A DNA stretch of 64,000 bases from Phytophthora colocasiae (GCA_018806915.1 JAGKQI010000033.1:434001-498000), one strand, 5' to 3'. Numbered from the stretch's first letter, positions 50,701 through 61,976 are shown. The notes: generated by a model not told the origin, from the sequence alone. Made by a program: numbers and translations.

Positions 50701-50879
50701 AACTCGAGCTCTAGACGGGATCCGAGCGTAGGTTCTGATCCTGCTTTCCAGCCCTCTCCAGAAATCGGTCTTCTTTTCTTCATATACAAACATACATCGC
50801 GTCCACTCGCAGTAGACTGCCAGTCTTCTCTTCTCCACACTAACGAGCGCCCTCACCAGTGAAGATCCACCCCCGTTGC

Positions 50880-51358
50880 CTACTCTTCTTCGTGCGACTG
50901 CATCGCTTGGAACCGGTTCTTTTTGCTTCGTTCTTGTAGGAATTCATGCAGTAACGCGCCGCAGTTCAAATCCGCTACCCCTTCCAGAAAACTTGGAACT
51001 CTCGTCGGATCCGGCCGTATCGAGTGGGTCGTCCTGTCCGAACGTCCGCGATCCGCTCGACTTCAAACTCGTCGTCTTCCAGATCACGATCCCAGCTGTC
51101 CTCCGGTAACAAAGCTTCGTCGAAGTCTAAGCGATCCGCTTCGTCCACTGTCAACTGGGTCTTCGGTCGGTCTGGGAATGTCCTGACTGGCTTCAACTTG
51201 GAAATGTGTACCACCGGAAACAAGTGGTAGTCTGTACCAACGATTTCCAAGCGGGCTGCGTACTCATTCGTCATCTCCGCCACACGGAATGGTCCATGCC
51301 ACAGGTGGGCCAGTTTCTTGGCGTATCCCTCCTTAACTCTGTCTAAGAACAGCCACAC
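50880..51358 (-). pseudogene. Gypsy integrase C-terminus and truncated chromodomain
   Basis: AKKLAHLWHGPFRVAEMTNE, then YHLFPVVHISKLKPVRTFPD, is the GPY/F-type module after integrase. RIRREFQVFWKG starts a chromodomain but is followed at once by a stop in frame. In the next frame VADLNCGALLHEFLQERSKK gives the usual end. About ten codons of the chromodomain core, with its aromatic cage, are missing. Confidence 0.7.
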
Positions 51359-53508
51359 TTGGGATCCGGCCTCGATGGAGTGTTGAGTCGCCGTCTCGTT
51401 CTGCCGGTCTGCACGATCCGGAAATCGCCCGCTTCAGGCGGTCATTCACCTCAGCCCTGGCTAGTTGGTAGTGTCGCTGGATCCGATACCTCCAGCGTCG
51501 TGGATCTGTATCTCGACGTCCGGTATTCCCCACAGAGAGCGTTGCTTCCAGAGTCGTCTTGGGGTCCCAACCGTGTGCGAGGTAGAATGGTGTGTCGCCC
51601 CTAGTCCGATCTTGCGCAGTATTCAAGGCGAAAGTCAATCGTTCGGCATACTCGTCCCAATCGCGCTGGTCGGGATCCTGGACATACATCTTGATCGCTC
51701 GGGTAATTGTCTGCACCATCCGCTCAGCCGTGCCATTTGACTGTGGTCGGTAAGCCATAGTGGCTCTCTGGCGCTGGCCTAGGATCCGGTTGAAAGCACG
51801 AAAGAAGTCGGACATAAACCCAGGTTCTCGGTCGTGACGGATCACCTGGCTGGCGCCGAAACGACGAAACACACAGATCTCATAGGACTCCGCGATGGCC
51901 TGGGTCGTTCGCGAGTTATTCGCATTGACGATCACATAACCAGTGAAGAGATCCACCCATACCAAGAGTTCAGTGTTCCCTTTCTCGGATCGTGGTAGCG
52001 AGGGTATGTGATCCATGGCGATCACTTGGAACGGGTAGGTGGCTTGAATGTTGCCTGGCGATACACCACGAATGGTGGGTCGCCCCTTGCCTGTCTCGCA
52101 GTCCACGCATTCTCCCACAAACCGCTGTACAGATTTGAAAAGTCCTCTCCAGTAGAAGTGATCCTTGATCCTCTGGTACGTACGGCCGATCCCTTGATGT
52201 CCTCCTTCTAGACTGTTGTGATAGTGGTGCAACAAGTCGGCCTGAAGCGTCTCAGGTATAACCAGTCGTAGCAATCCATCTCGATCGGCTTCGGCCCTTC
52301 GTGAAGGTGCGCAATAGAACAACAGCTCATCCCCGTCCAACTCGAAGTTGTCTGCCAGCAGGCGGCACGTCTTAGCTTCAGCCGCAGTCAGATCTGTCAG
52401 CTGTCCCCGCAGGAACGACTTCAGGTTGAAGATCCATGTCTCTTCGTCCTGGGCTTGTCGGATCCGGTCGATCCTCAACCGTTGCACGGACTCCTCGTCG
52501 AGTACTCGGGGTCGCCCCTCTCTAGCTTGTCTTCGAGTAGCAACTGCACTGATCCGTGGTGTCGGATCCTCGGATCCTGATGTCAGAATCTCATCCAACC
52601 GATTCAAAGTGACGAGATCCTCGCGATCCGCCCCTTGGTCGATTGTAGTCCCGCTCTCTCGTTGCAATGCTGCACTGGCCAAGCTGTCAGCGCTTGCGTT
52701 CCACGCTCGCTTCACATGTAGCAGGTCGTGATCCGGCCATTCCCGAAGCCGCATTAACGCCTTCCGTCTCAGTAACGTCAGGGCCGGCGCTTTACAGTCG
52801 ATCTCGCCGCGCATCTGGCGGATCACCAGATTCGAATCTCCGCAGATAACAAGTCGCCCCTTAGCCAGATCCTCGAGTAACTCGAAACATAATAGAAGTC
52901 CGTTGTACTCCGCTTCGTTGACTGTCAGGTTCTCTGCGTATCGAGATGCTGCCTTAATCACCCTCCATTCAGGTAACTTCCAGACGATCGCGCTGAAGGA
53001 CCCACCGCCTCGTTTCACCCTGGCGGATCCGTCGAAACTAACCACCCACAACTCTTCCTCCGGTCCTACGGTTGGTACTGGCATCTGGATCGCTCGGCGT
53101 GGCTCTTTCCTCGGGGCGATGTTCACTGAAGCAGATCCACCTCGGATCTCGGGGTGATACTTGCGGCGAGGATCCGAGGGTCTCGTCCTCCCCTTTCGTA
53201 CACTTCGTGATCTCCAAGGTCCAAGGCGATAACAGCGCTGCCCATTGGCCCAACCTTCCTTGTAGTCGGTAGAACGGAACAACCACCGGAGGGTAGAGTG
53301 CCTGGTTAGGACCCGGATCCGTCGTCCAACCAACATGGAATATCCGAGATCCAGGATCCTTAGCAATGCCAGCACCTCCTTCTCTACGATCCCATAGTTC
53401 ACTTCTGTTCGGTTTCAGGGATCTGCTAACGAACATCACCGGCATGTAGATTCCATCGTGATCCTGCGTCAGGGAAGCTGGAAATGGCCCATTCACTGGC
53501 GTAGACAA
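51333..53508 (-). pseudogene. RNase H, archaeal-type RNase H and integrase
   Basis: The classical RT-linked RNase H is spread over two frames (PVMFVSRSLKPN; NYGIVEKEVLALLRILDLGY; WAALLSPWTLEITKCTKGED), so two frameshifts lie between 53480 and 53200. A second, archaeal-type RNase H follows: VVSFDGSARVKRGGGSFSAI (Asp), TVNEAEYNGLLL (Glu), VICGDSNLVIRQM (Asp), AWNASADSLAS (Asp). The integrase has HHYHNSLEGGHQGIGRTYQR and CVDCETGKGR (zinc-binding), AMDHIPSLPRS (first Asp), RHDREPGFMSDFF (second Asp; the usual SDR is HDR here) and RPQSNGTAERMV (Glu). The 53402-51333 frame itself is open for 689 codons. Confidence 0.82.
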
Positions 53509-55474
53509 TCACCACCGGTTGCTTGTCGGGATTGAAATGCCGAAGCGTAGGAGTCATAGCGATCTTCCTCTTCAGGGCCTCGAAGGCGGCTGAAGCACGG
53601 ATCCACTTCTCATCCGGATCTCTCGGGCTCGACGGATCCTCGGGGTCCTTGATCACAGAGTCGGTTGGCTGCAGGATCTTGCGGCTGGACCTTAACTCCG
53701 CGAAGTCGACCTCCCTCAGTTCGTAGAGTACCGACGCGTAGACCGCCATGTCCTCGATGAATCGAGCGTAGTAGTTTAGGCTACCCAGGAAAGATTGCAT
53801 AGCGCGCAGCGATCTCGGGAACGCAAGATCCACCAGCGCTTCTCGGTCCTTCGGATGTGCCTCTAGTCCTTCGCTAGACACTCGGTGTCCCAGGTAATCG
53901 ACCTTCTTCAGACCCCAGAAACTCTTGGCCACGCTGATCGACAAGTTCCACTTGTCACAGGCTTCCAACAATAAATGCACTCGCTCACACAGGTGATCCC
54001 AGGATCCGGCGGTCACTAAGATGTCGTCGATGTACGATCTTCGTCCAAGTACAGACTGTTCACCGTTCGTCTCCGGGATCCCATCTCGGAAGAGATCCAA
54101 CGCGGATCCGGATCCGGCCGTGGGCGGGATCCGTAGGAACCCATAGGTGTCCAACAAACGCTGGTAGATCTGCGGGGCATTCTTGAGACCAAACGGCATC
54201 CGGTTCCACTCAAACAGTCCAAACGGAGTGATAAATGCCGAGATGGCCCTTGCGCGATCCGTCATAGAGACGACCCAAAAACCACTAGCCATATCGAGAG
54301 AGCAGTACCACAACACGGCGTCGAGATCCTCCAGTAGATCATTGATGAGAGGCATAGGATATACCATCAGCCTCGTCAAGCTATTCACCAGCCTGTAGTC
54401 GATGCAGAGCCTGATATCAACGCCATTCTTCTTGATGATCACGACGATTGGCGAGGCCCACGGCGATGTAGAGACTTGGATAATCTTCGCTTGTAACAAC
54501 CCTTTGATCAGATCCGAAAGTTTCTCGCGATACTGCGGTGCCACTTTACGTACTCGCTGGGCGATCGGCTTGGCGTCTCCCACATCGATGTCACAGATCG
54601 CGCCTACGGCAGGAGGCGGTAAGGCATTACCCTTCCCGATCAGCAGGTGCTTGTACTTCCAGATCTCATTCGCCAGTCGTCGGATCTCCTCAGGCGTGTT
54701 GGAGGCTGGATCCCCCACTTGGAGATCCTCGATCTTCACTTCGACCGTTGCCGTCACAACTTCTGGTAGCACCGCCATCTCCTTCTCAAGATCCTCCGCG
54801 TAGGATCCACCATTCTCGTGGACAAAAACTCCATCGTCGACGTGATCTTCCGCGTTACTGGGATCCGGCCGAGATTTCACGACAAGATCCGATGATCTGA
54901 CTGTAGCGTGTGACCGGGCAAAGGATCCAGGATCCGGCTGGGCACCAACCTCGAGATCCGGCTGGGACTCAGCCACGAGATCCGGTCGGGATCCAACCAC
55001 GAGATCCTGATCGAAGACTCCTTCACGATCTCCACACCCTGGATCCAGTAACAGATCTCCACTCATCCCAACTGCTGGCTGATCACTGGACACAGGATCC
55101 AGCTTCCTCCTGGCGGGATCCGACTCCGGAGCGGTACCTCCTTCGGTACGTCCTCCAACTTCACTCCCCACTTCCAAACCGGTTCCAACAGCAGGATCAC
55201 TCTTCTGCGCACCACATCCAGCTCCTGGATCATCCTCTGGGGTCTTTGTCGCTCCCACGCACGTCGTCGTCCCTTGGTCCAGATCTTCTTGTGCCGTCAC
55301 GCCTTGATCCGGATCCCCTGGCGCCCTTGAGTCTTCAATCTTGCCTTGGCGCACACCATCGTCTTCGCCTCGGCGAGGCGCATCTGTAACACCCTTGGTA
55401 CACGCGTAGATCGCCCTGCGTGCCTCGCAATCGGCGGCGCCCTTCCTGCAGAGCCGTCTCCGCCGCTCGCTCAT
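53426..55474 (-). CDS. Gypsy reverse transcriptase segment
   Basis: 682 open codons. The first 230 residues are a low-complexity acidic linker rich in Asp-Pro (from GGATCC words). The RT domain follows: ASPIVVIIKKNGVDIRLCID, YPMPLINDLLEDLD, CSLDMASGFWVV (first catalytic Asp), FGLFEWNRMPFGLKNAPQIY and RRSYIDDILVTAG (catalytic YIDD). The thumb and connection are FWGLKKVDYLGHRVSSEGLE, and the RNase H begins TLRHFNPDKQPVVIVYASEW before the frame is lost. All RT catalytic residues are present. The upstream link to protease is broken, so the piece is unlikely to be expressed as a working polyprotein. Confidence 0.82.
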   Translation of the reverse strand: MSERRRRLCRKGAADCEARRAIYACTKGVTDAPRRGEDDGVRQGKIEDSRAPGDPDQGVTAQEDLDQGTTTCVGATKTPEDDPGAGCGAQKSDPAVGTGLEVGSEVGGRTEGGTAPESDPARRKLDPVSSDQPAVGMSGDLLLDPGCGDREGVFDQDLVVGSRPDLVAESQPDLEVGAQPDPGSFARSHATVRSSDLVVKSRPDPSNAEDHVDDGVFVHENGGSYAEDLEKEMAVLPEVVTATVEVKIEDLQVGDPASNTPEEIRRLANEIWKYKHLLIGKGNALPPPAVGAICDIDVGDAKPIAQRVRKVAPQYREKLSDLIKGLLQAKIIQVSTSPWASPIVVIIKKNGVDIRLCIDYRLVNSLTRLMVYPMPLINDLLEDLDAVLWYCSLDMASGFWVVSMTDRARAISAFITPFGLFEWNRMPFGLKNAPQIYQRLLDTYGFLRIPPTAGSGSALDLFRDGIPETNGEQSVLGRRSYIDDILVTAGSWDHLCERVHLLLEACDKWNLSISVAKSFWGLKKVDYLGHRVSSEGLEAHPKDREALVDLAFPRSLRAMQSFLGSLNYYARFIEDMAVYASVLYELREVDFAELRSSRKILQPTDSVIKDPEDPSSPRDPDEKWIRASAAFEALKRKIAMTPTLRHFNPDKQPVVIVYASEWAISSFPDAGSRWNLHAGDVR

Positions 55475-56107
55475 ATTTGTGTGAATATGAGGAGCTCAGA
55501 TCCCCACTAAGTGCGGACTCAGACGACTGTTCGGACCTGCCCCGTCCTTGACCCATGTCGCATGTGCGACACCGATCTTCAAGCTGTGTCAGGTAAGGAT
55601 CCGACTTTGCTTGTAGATGGAGTTGGGAGGCGTGAGGCACCTCGTTCGAAAGGTCTTGATCGGGCGCGTATAATGGTAGCGCTCTGAGTTCCTGGGCATT
55701 CCTGTGAGCTCCGGGGCACCCCAAAACCTTGGATCCGACTGTGCCATCTGAATGATGGTCACCTGTCCCATGATTATGGGGCGACCCTTCGGCATCATTG
55801 TCCCGGCTCTGTGCAGAGACGGGGCAGCCCTCCGGATCTTCAAGGAGGAGTGTCGACATGGCCCCTTCGGCTTCTAGGGCTCCGTTGGAGGCGTGTGATG
55901 GCTCGTTAGACGCGCCTTGCATCGCGCTGCATGCCCATACCAACCTTGGCAGTGGTGCATGCATATTCGCCCCAGGGCACGTCAAAACGTCATCTCCGAC
56001 TGATTTGTCGGGGTGATGGTCGTCGTCCGTCGCACGGACATGCTGCCGATCTTCAACGGTGGCGTCCAGTCTCTGGCCAGAGACAGTACACGTTGCCGGA
56101 TCTTCAA
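55475..56107 (-). other. protease-RT linker of the Gypsy element
   Basis: Low-complexity, GGATCC-containing sequence with a minus-strand frame (55985-55335) that fits no family. It connects the protease part to the RT part and probably encoded a disordered linker before frameshifts. Confidence 0.4.
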
Positions 56108-57467
56108 TCAGACAAGCTGTAGAGGATCCGGAGGATCGCGAGCCTGTGGATCTCGGATCCGGGCGTGTGAGGACGCCCCTTGGTCCGATGAGGCTGGCGC
56201 AACGTCCTTTGTGGCCTCTGGCTCAAATCGGACACGGCGGTGAGCTTGGAACTTAGCCGTTGACGGATCGGATTCACCTGACTGGATCCTGTCTCGCCAG
56301 TCGGCCGTTCCTTCAAGGATTCGGTCCGACGTAGGTGGCGAGCCGGGGCAGCGCGACACGACAGCGGTGTGGACAGGGCGCTTCAAGATCCCCTTCGGCT
56401 CGGTGTACTTCGGGCGATCCACCGCCGGCTCAAGCTCCCATGGCTCCTTCGGACGCGGTGGCGGCGGGATCTCCGTCGTGGCGCTCATGGCGAGGTTCTG
56501 CCATTCGTGGTAGCGCCTGGATCCGACGGAGATGAAGCCTGGAGTGCGGGGAACGTGATCCCCGGCCAGCCACATGCCGATCTCTTCGTTGTGGTTGAGA
56601 GAGATCGCCTTCTCACCAATGTTGGTAAGTTGTAGATAGCGGATCTTGCCTGGGCCTTGTACTAACGTCGGTACCCATTGCTTCCCTCTCCGTAACCACA
56701 GCTTTTTATACTCCCTGAGGTGGATCCGGTCCGGGTGCTCGAAGATCTCGCCGGGTTCCAGCCGTATGCCTTCTTGGAGGAGTAGCGGGCGAGCTCCGGC
56801 CACTGAAGATCTGCCGCCGTCCATGGAGTCGCACACGGATCTCGTCGTGCAAGCACACGGATCCGTCGCCCAAGTCAAGTCGGATCCCGGCCGGTACCAT
56901 GAAGTCCATACCGAGGATCGCGTCGCAGTTGGGTGGAAGATCCTCGCCGACCCAGACATCGCAGAAGTATACCAAGTACCCAGCCAAGGTAACTTTAATC
57001 CTTGTTTTGCCTGCTGCAATATACAACTGCTCACCAATTCCGAGGCATTCTTGTGTTTGACTAGTGTCAATCTGGGATCCAACCTTACGAGCAAAGGCGG
57101 CATCGATGATCGACACCTCGGATCCCGAGTCAAGAAGCACGGTGGACTTGGCATTGTTGATCTTGCACGTTGCCTTGGCCTGCTTGAAGTGTTTGCTGGG
57201 GACATGGTACTTCCAGTACCCGCGTGACTCTCCAGGCATGAGATCCAAGGACATAGCGATCTCGGATCTCTGGTATTCATCGTCTGTAGAGCGGAAGCTT
57301 GCAACTCTAGCCGTACGTTTCCCATGGAGTTCACATGTATTATCCAATAGATCCGTTTGCTTGTTGCTAACTCGATCCATGGCTTTCTTGTTCACATATG
57401 CATAGATGTAAGACGTTGAACGCTCGTCTCGTACCGGATTCAAACCCGGCGAGCGTCCTAGTTTAAC
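56108..57467 (-). pseudogene. Gypsy aspartic protease region, one frameshift
   Basis: Reading -1 from the end of gag: VKLGRSPGLNPVRDERSTSY, then the retropepsin STVLLDSGSEVSIIDAAFAR (catalytic Asp-Ser-Gly) and DAILGMDFMVPAGIRLDLGD (the second conserved loop). Near 56815 the frame shifts to a reading frame with LEPGEIFEHPDRIHLREYKK and VPRTPGFISVGSRRYHEW that runs to a stop at 56108. It has no start codon of its own at the 5' end, consistent with expression by frameshifting from gag. Confidence 0.75.
57420..57467 (-). promoter_or_regulatory. -1 programmed frameshift signal between gag and pro
   Basis: On the minus strand the gag frame ends ATG TTA AAC TAG. The heptamer G-TTA-AAC (57467-57461) is a slippery site of the X-XXY-YYZ type with G in place of the first T. 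The stop codon follows directly (57460-57458). Four bases after the heptamer a stem forms: ACGCTCG (57456-57450) pairs with CGAGCGT (57426-57420), and inside it CCGG (57449-57446) pairs with CCGG (57437-57434), leaving an 8-nt loop and a 7-nt bulge. Slipping back one base opens the protease frame with no stop. Confidence 0.7.
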
Positions 57468-59818
57468 ATCTTCTCGGCAGCTTCCGGAAGCATGTGCTTA
57501 CTTGGATCGAACCACTGCCGGATGAGGTTGTAGAACTCCTCCATCTGGCATTTGCCGTGATCGTGAAGTTCTCCGCAGCCGCGACACACGAAGAAACAGC
57601 GATCCGACGGATGACCCTTCTTGCCGCACTTCTGGCAGGTAAGGCGCTTCCAGCAGCCAAGATCCGAATGTTTCCTGGATCCGCAGTGCGAGCAGCGCTG
57701 CCCATCGTTGGAGAAACGTGGTCGACGATCTTGTGGCGTTGGATCCGAGCTGGCTTGGGCTGGATCCGGATCTTTCTTAGGATCCGAGGTCCCTGTCTTA
57801 TCCTCTGTTGATCCGGCTGTCGTCGAGGTAGTCGGTCGCTCACTCGAAGCTGCTACGTATGCTCTGCGAAGTTCACCATCGGATCCGGAGTCCTCGGAGT
57901 CGGATCCCTCCGATTCGACAACTTGCATGGAACGGATCGCACGCGTTGGACCGGTTGGCTGCGGGGCCGTCGTGGTCTTCGGCCGGAACTTGCTGGACCC
58001 TGACGACGGCTTCTTCTGTCTGGATCTCGCGCGATCTCTGGCCCGCAGCACGTCTTCGAGTTGATCCGCGTCCGCAAGTCGGAGTAATGTCAATTGGTCT
58101 GCCAGATCCGCATCCCCGAGCGTTTCGATGAAGTGTTCGACGTGCTCGCGGCGGGCTTTGGCATCTCCATCCTTGATCATCACCCTCGCACGGAGACCTG
58201 CTACGTTCAAGCGATATAAGTATTCCAGTGGCGACTCATCAGATCTTTTGCGAGCGTGGTAGTATTGCCACGCCACCGAGACTCCGAGGCCACAGTACTG
58301 CGTCTGGAAGGCCTTCAGCAGGTCACTCCACTTCAGCCTTGTGGATCGACTGAGTTGTCTGTACCAGTTTCGCGCTGGACCAGTGAGCAGATCTCCGAAG
58401 GTAAGGCATTTTTCTTCGTCCGATGCTTGATCTCTCGTGAAGGCTGACTTGACCTTACTAATCCATGATCTTGCTCGTTCCTCGTCGTGATCCTTGCCCG
58501 TGAACTCCTTCAAGTCCGATATTGCAGAGATCCGGATCCGTTGAATCGTGCTGGATCCTGCCGTAACAGATGCAGCGGTAGTCGTCGCCGTACGCCGTGG
58601 AGCTAATCCGTCAAGGTCGTCAGGAGTCATACTCCCAGTTCTCAGGGTGTGATCCTACTGACTCCATCTCGACATCCCGGTACACAGGATCCGCAGTGTG
58701 CGTTGTAACCCGTGGAACCACAGTCATCTGCTGTTCCTTCAAGAATTTGTCCATGGCCGATTGGAAATAGGTTTGCAGCCTGTTGGTGGATGCATGCGGC
58801 GGATCCATGGCACGGGGCTGATCACGCGAGGTGTCCCGCGTTCGGGCTGGCTTGATCTCCGGGACATCCGTTGGCATACGGGCTGCCAGCATCGCAGCAC
58901 CTGTAGGCCCGAGCGCCATACGTCGGGGTTCAGACGGACTGTCGGATCCTGCCTCAGACTCCGCCGAGGCGTATCGAGAGGATCCAGTCTGATACTCTGG
59001 GGACTGCGCTAAGCTTGGACACCAGATCCCGGGTCGCTCGTCGTTCACCAACGAGGGGCTTCAGTCGGTTGAATAATGAAGCCGCTGCGATACGGATCCT
59101 GTCGTGGTCCAAGCGGAAAAGTGAGTCCCCATCGAAAGCTCCTGCCGCGAAACCAGCTTCCTCTAACAGGCGGAGGAGGTCCAAGGCGCTGTCTAGACTG
59201 TTCGTAGACTGTGCCGGCGCCGTGATCGGGCCGGTGAGGGATCCAACCAACTGGGGTTGTAGGATCCTCATCACAGGGCCTTCTCGGAGGAAGTCCTCGA
59301 GCGCGATCCGGCGATACGAAGCCTCCAGCTGGGTCGACGACCACTCCGATTTCACCACCGGCTTCTCGTCGACATCAGATCCTGGTGCCCTCAGCTTCTT
59401 CCGCGCAGTCTTCATCTTCTTCTTCGACGTTTTACCACCTGAGATCTGCGCGGGGGTGGTGATGGTGGATGAAGATCCAACAGCTTTCGCTGATGAATCC
59501 CCACCCGGCGGATCAGAACTCGCGTTCCGATCCGCGGGGGTCTGAAGGACCTGGGGGAGGAGGGAGGTTTTCTTCCGAGTCTGTTGCCAGACTCACCTCC
59601 TTCCTGTCGGCAGAGCTCCTCCCAGGGCTCCGCCGATCCGTGGATCTAGCGTTCAGCGGTGCTGACGGCGATCCAACGACCGTCGGCACTTCTTCTCCCG
59701 GTTCTTCCTTCACTTGTACAGTCTCTTCGGACTCACGGTGATATCCGCCGTCCCCAAAAGATCCGGGCACGCGCACCATTGTGGCGTAGTGGATCCACTG
59801 GAATGAGCAGGGATCCAA
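57458..59818 (-). pseudogene. Gypsy gag polyprotein, three frameshifts
   Basis: The C-terminal two-thirds (58630-57458, 390 codons) is open and has the retrotransposon gag core (FTGKDHDEERARSWISKVKS; LTGPARNWYRQLSRSTRLKW; HARKRSDESPLEYLYRLNVA) followed by zinc knuckles (CSHCGSRKHSDLGCW, CQKCGKKGHPSDRC). The N-terminal part is spread over 59818-59513, 59415-58954 and 59051-58620 in different frames, joined near 59535, 59045 and 58625. Gag forms the particle and binds RNA. The lesions are simple indels; otherwise the protein is well preserved. Confidence 0.8.
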
Positions 59819-60489
59819 CGTTCACACACGGCGCCCAGACACTGACTAACGGAGGGGGTACTCCGATAACCGTGGGGGTTGCTGAGGCTCACCTTGTGTA
59901 CCCGTCAGTGGGCGGGATCTGCTCTCTCAGGAACGGGAGACTGTACACAGGCGTGAGGGCTTGAACGTCCTTGGCAGGGACTTGGGAGGTTGGACGTGCG
60001 TGGGTATTCCTGCACACAGGTCCTGGTTGGGGGATCTTGGTCTTGGACTCGAAGATCTTGTGGATCCTTAGATCCGGGGTTGCCTTGATGGGTGTGGGGT
60101 CCTTTTCCTTTCCTTTACTGTCTTGCTTGCCGCCTCCTGTAGCGGTTGGTCTTGAGGGTGTTGAGAGGTCGAGGGATCCTACGGTTAAGCAATCAACACC
60201 GTTGGATCCGGGGTCTTCACTAGCGTAAGGTAAGCCGGCCAAATCGGGGATCCGGTCTTAGCTGTAGCTAGGTAGGCGTAGGGACTTGCAGGAAGACTAA
60301 GGGGAGGCCAATACACTATCCTCTTCCCTTGTCTTAGGTCCTGAAGAAAACCACTTGCGCACTAGAAGGTAAATTCGACTCTCTGATTTATGGCTATCCA
60401 GTTTCTCATCCTGTACCCTATCTTTCCCATCGCAAATCTCTATCTTAGATCATGCTGGCTCTCTTCCAACTGCCTCACCACGTTGATGT
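59819..60489. other. 5' leader of the Gypsy element
   Basis: The minus strand has an open stretch 60242-59889 without an ATG. 60243-60480 is not GGATC-rich and shows no ORF; it may be the U5/primer-binding region, but no LTR partner was found. Confidence 0.35.
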
Positions 60490-61090
60490 CATAAACCTTG
60501 AGGATCCGGGTTTGGATCCGAGGATCCAGCTTCGGGATCTCTGGATCTTGGATCTTGGGGATCTTGGATCTGGATCTCTGGATCTTGGATCTTGGGGATC
60601 CTGCTTCTGGATCCGAGGATCTTGGATCTGGATCTCTGGCATCTGGATCCGAGGATCTTGGATCTGGATCTCTGGATCTTGGATCTGGATCCCTGGCATC
60701 TTGGATTTTGGAATTCCGGCTTCAGGATCCGAGGATCTTGGATCTGGATCTCTGGATCTTGGATCTTGGGGATCCGGCTTCAGGATCCGAGGATCTTGGA
60801 TCTGGATCTCTGGATCTTGGATCTTGGGGATCCGGCTTCAGGATCCGAGGATCTTGGATCTGGATCTCTGGATCTTGGATCTGGAACTCTGGATCTTGGA
60901 TCTGGATCCCTGGCATCTGGATCCGAGGATCTTGGATCTGGAACTCTGGATCTTGGATCTGGGTCCCTGGCATCTGGATCCAAGGATCTTGGATCTGAAG
61001 GATCCGCACTTAGGACTGCCGGATCCGCACTTAGGACAGTGGGATCCGAACTTAAGTCAGCCAGGCCAAGTGGATCCTAACTTAGGATCC
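60490..61090. repeat. GGATCTTGGATCTGGATC-type array, right
   Basis: Degenerate 6-12 bp units (GGATCTTGGATCTGGATCTC, GGATCCGAGGATCTTGG) are organised as a block of about 60 bp recurring at least five times, then GGATCCGCACTTAGGACTG-type units at 61000-61085. Its minus strand is similar in style to the plus strand of the array at 50.2 kb. Open frames through it are a by-product of the repeat. Confidence 0.85.
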
Positions 61091-61216
61091 GCCCTAGAGT
61101 AGGTACCAGTTCCAGGGATCTGCCCTTATCGTAGCACCACTGTCGCACGTCACCCATCATCGTGGTCGTTCTGCGTCCTGTCCGGCTTGATTTGAATCCA
61201 CTTCACCACACTGACG

Positions 61217-61864
61217 TTGCCAGCAGAAGGAAACGAAGACGACGTGGAAAGTAGCAAAGTGACAGCAGGAACGACGGACTCTCTCGCTATCTGCAACAAC
61301 CAACAAGGCGTGTACAACTGGCCAGCTGGAGTATTCGAACTTCCACCAGGGCAAAAATGGAATGGACGATTCTGGGCAGCAACTGGCAACAGTGGAAAGA
61401 AGCGACTTGAGAAAAAGAAGGCTAAGCAGAAACCTAAGGCAGATGCGTCATCAGCTAAGGAACGGAAGAAAGTGAAACGTGAGGTTCTGGACACCAGCAG
61501 CGAAGATGAGCCAATCGAGAAGCGAACGAAGCGGGCGAAGACGACAACCCCATCTACTGCAGCCGTGAATATGGCAGCGGCAGAGGAACAAGCGTATGGA
61601 GAAACCCGAATGGTGGAGGCACAGTCTTCGACGTATGGGAGGCAGGGGCGAAGTAACCACCCAAATCGACCATGTTTTCATTGCGGACAGAGTAGCCATT
61701 GGTCGTCGCAGTGCCCAAATGAACCGAAGTGCTACGCGTGTAACAAGAGAGGACACTTTGCGAGAGATTGCCCTAACGAGGACGCCAAGAAACGCAACGA
61801 CGAGTATCTGCAGAAGCGAGCCGAAGAAACTAAGAAGACGTCGGGAAACGATACCCGGGCGTAG
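61217..61864 (+). pseudogene. gag with two zinc knuckles, 5'-truncated
   Basis: The open frame starts without an ATG (first codon TTG at 61217; first Met at about 61570). It has a Lys-rich stretch, then two CCHC knuckles: CFHCGQSSHWSSQC and CYACNKRGHFARDC. The stop is TAG at 61862-61864. The usual gag core upstream of the knuckles is absent. Confidence 0.7.
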
Positions 61865-61976
61865 TAGCGGAGGTGCGACGTCCGGAAACACGAGAGACTC
61901 TCCGACAACGAGATGATGATGACGGTGGTGCGGCCAAAAGAAGCGAGCGTCTCAAGATGATGATGTGGTGCGAACG

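Larger units (their letters stand above)
50860..60242 (-). mobile_element. Ty3/Gypsy retrotransposon with -1 frameshift gag-pro and dual RNase H
   Basis: On the minus strand the order is a leader (60242-59820), gag (59818-57458), protease (57467-56108), a linker, reverse transcriptase (55474-53426), RNase H plus archaeal-type RNase H plus integrase (53508-51333), and a chromodomain remnant (51358-50880). Several single frameshifts break gag, pro and the RT/RNase H junction, so this copy is dead. LTRs could not be identified: the two GGATC-rich blocks outside the element are similar only in inverted orientation, so they are not an LTR pair. Confidence 0.8.

Noticed and set aside
50215..50860. 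Overlapping long open frames through the left GGATCC array on both strands
   Set aside because: The repeat units contain no stop codons in most frames, so the openness is a by-product. The predicted proteins are only Asp-Pro, Ser and Arg repeats.
57430..57460. Possible B-box (GGGTTTGAATCC) on the minus strand
   Set aside because: It is part of the stem-loop downstream of the gag stop and does not pair as a tRNA T-arm.
50100..61100. The two GGATC-rich blocks as the LTR pair of the minus-strand Gypsy element
   Set aside because: They resemble each other only in inverted orientation, and the sequence next to each block does not match.
60475..61102. Open frames of 160-216 codons in the right GGATC array
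   Set aside because: Same reason: pure repeat translation (LDLGSW and similar), with several overlapping frames open.
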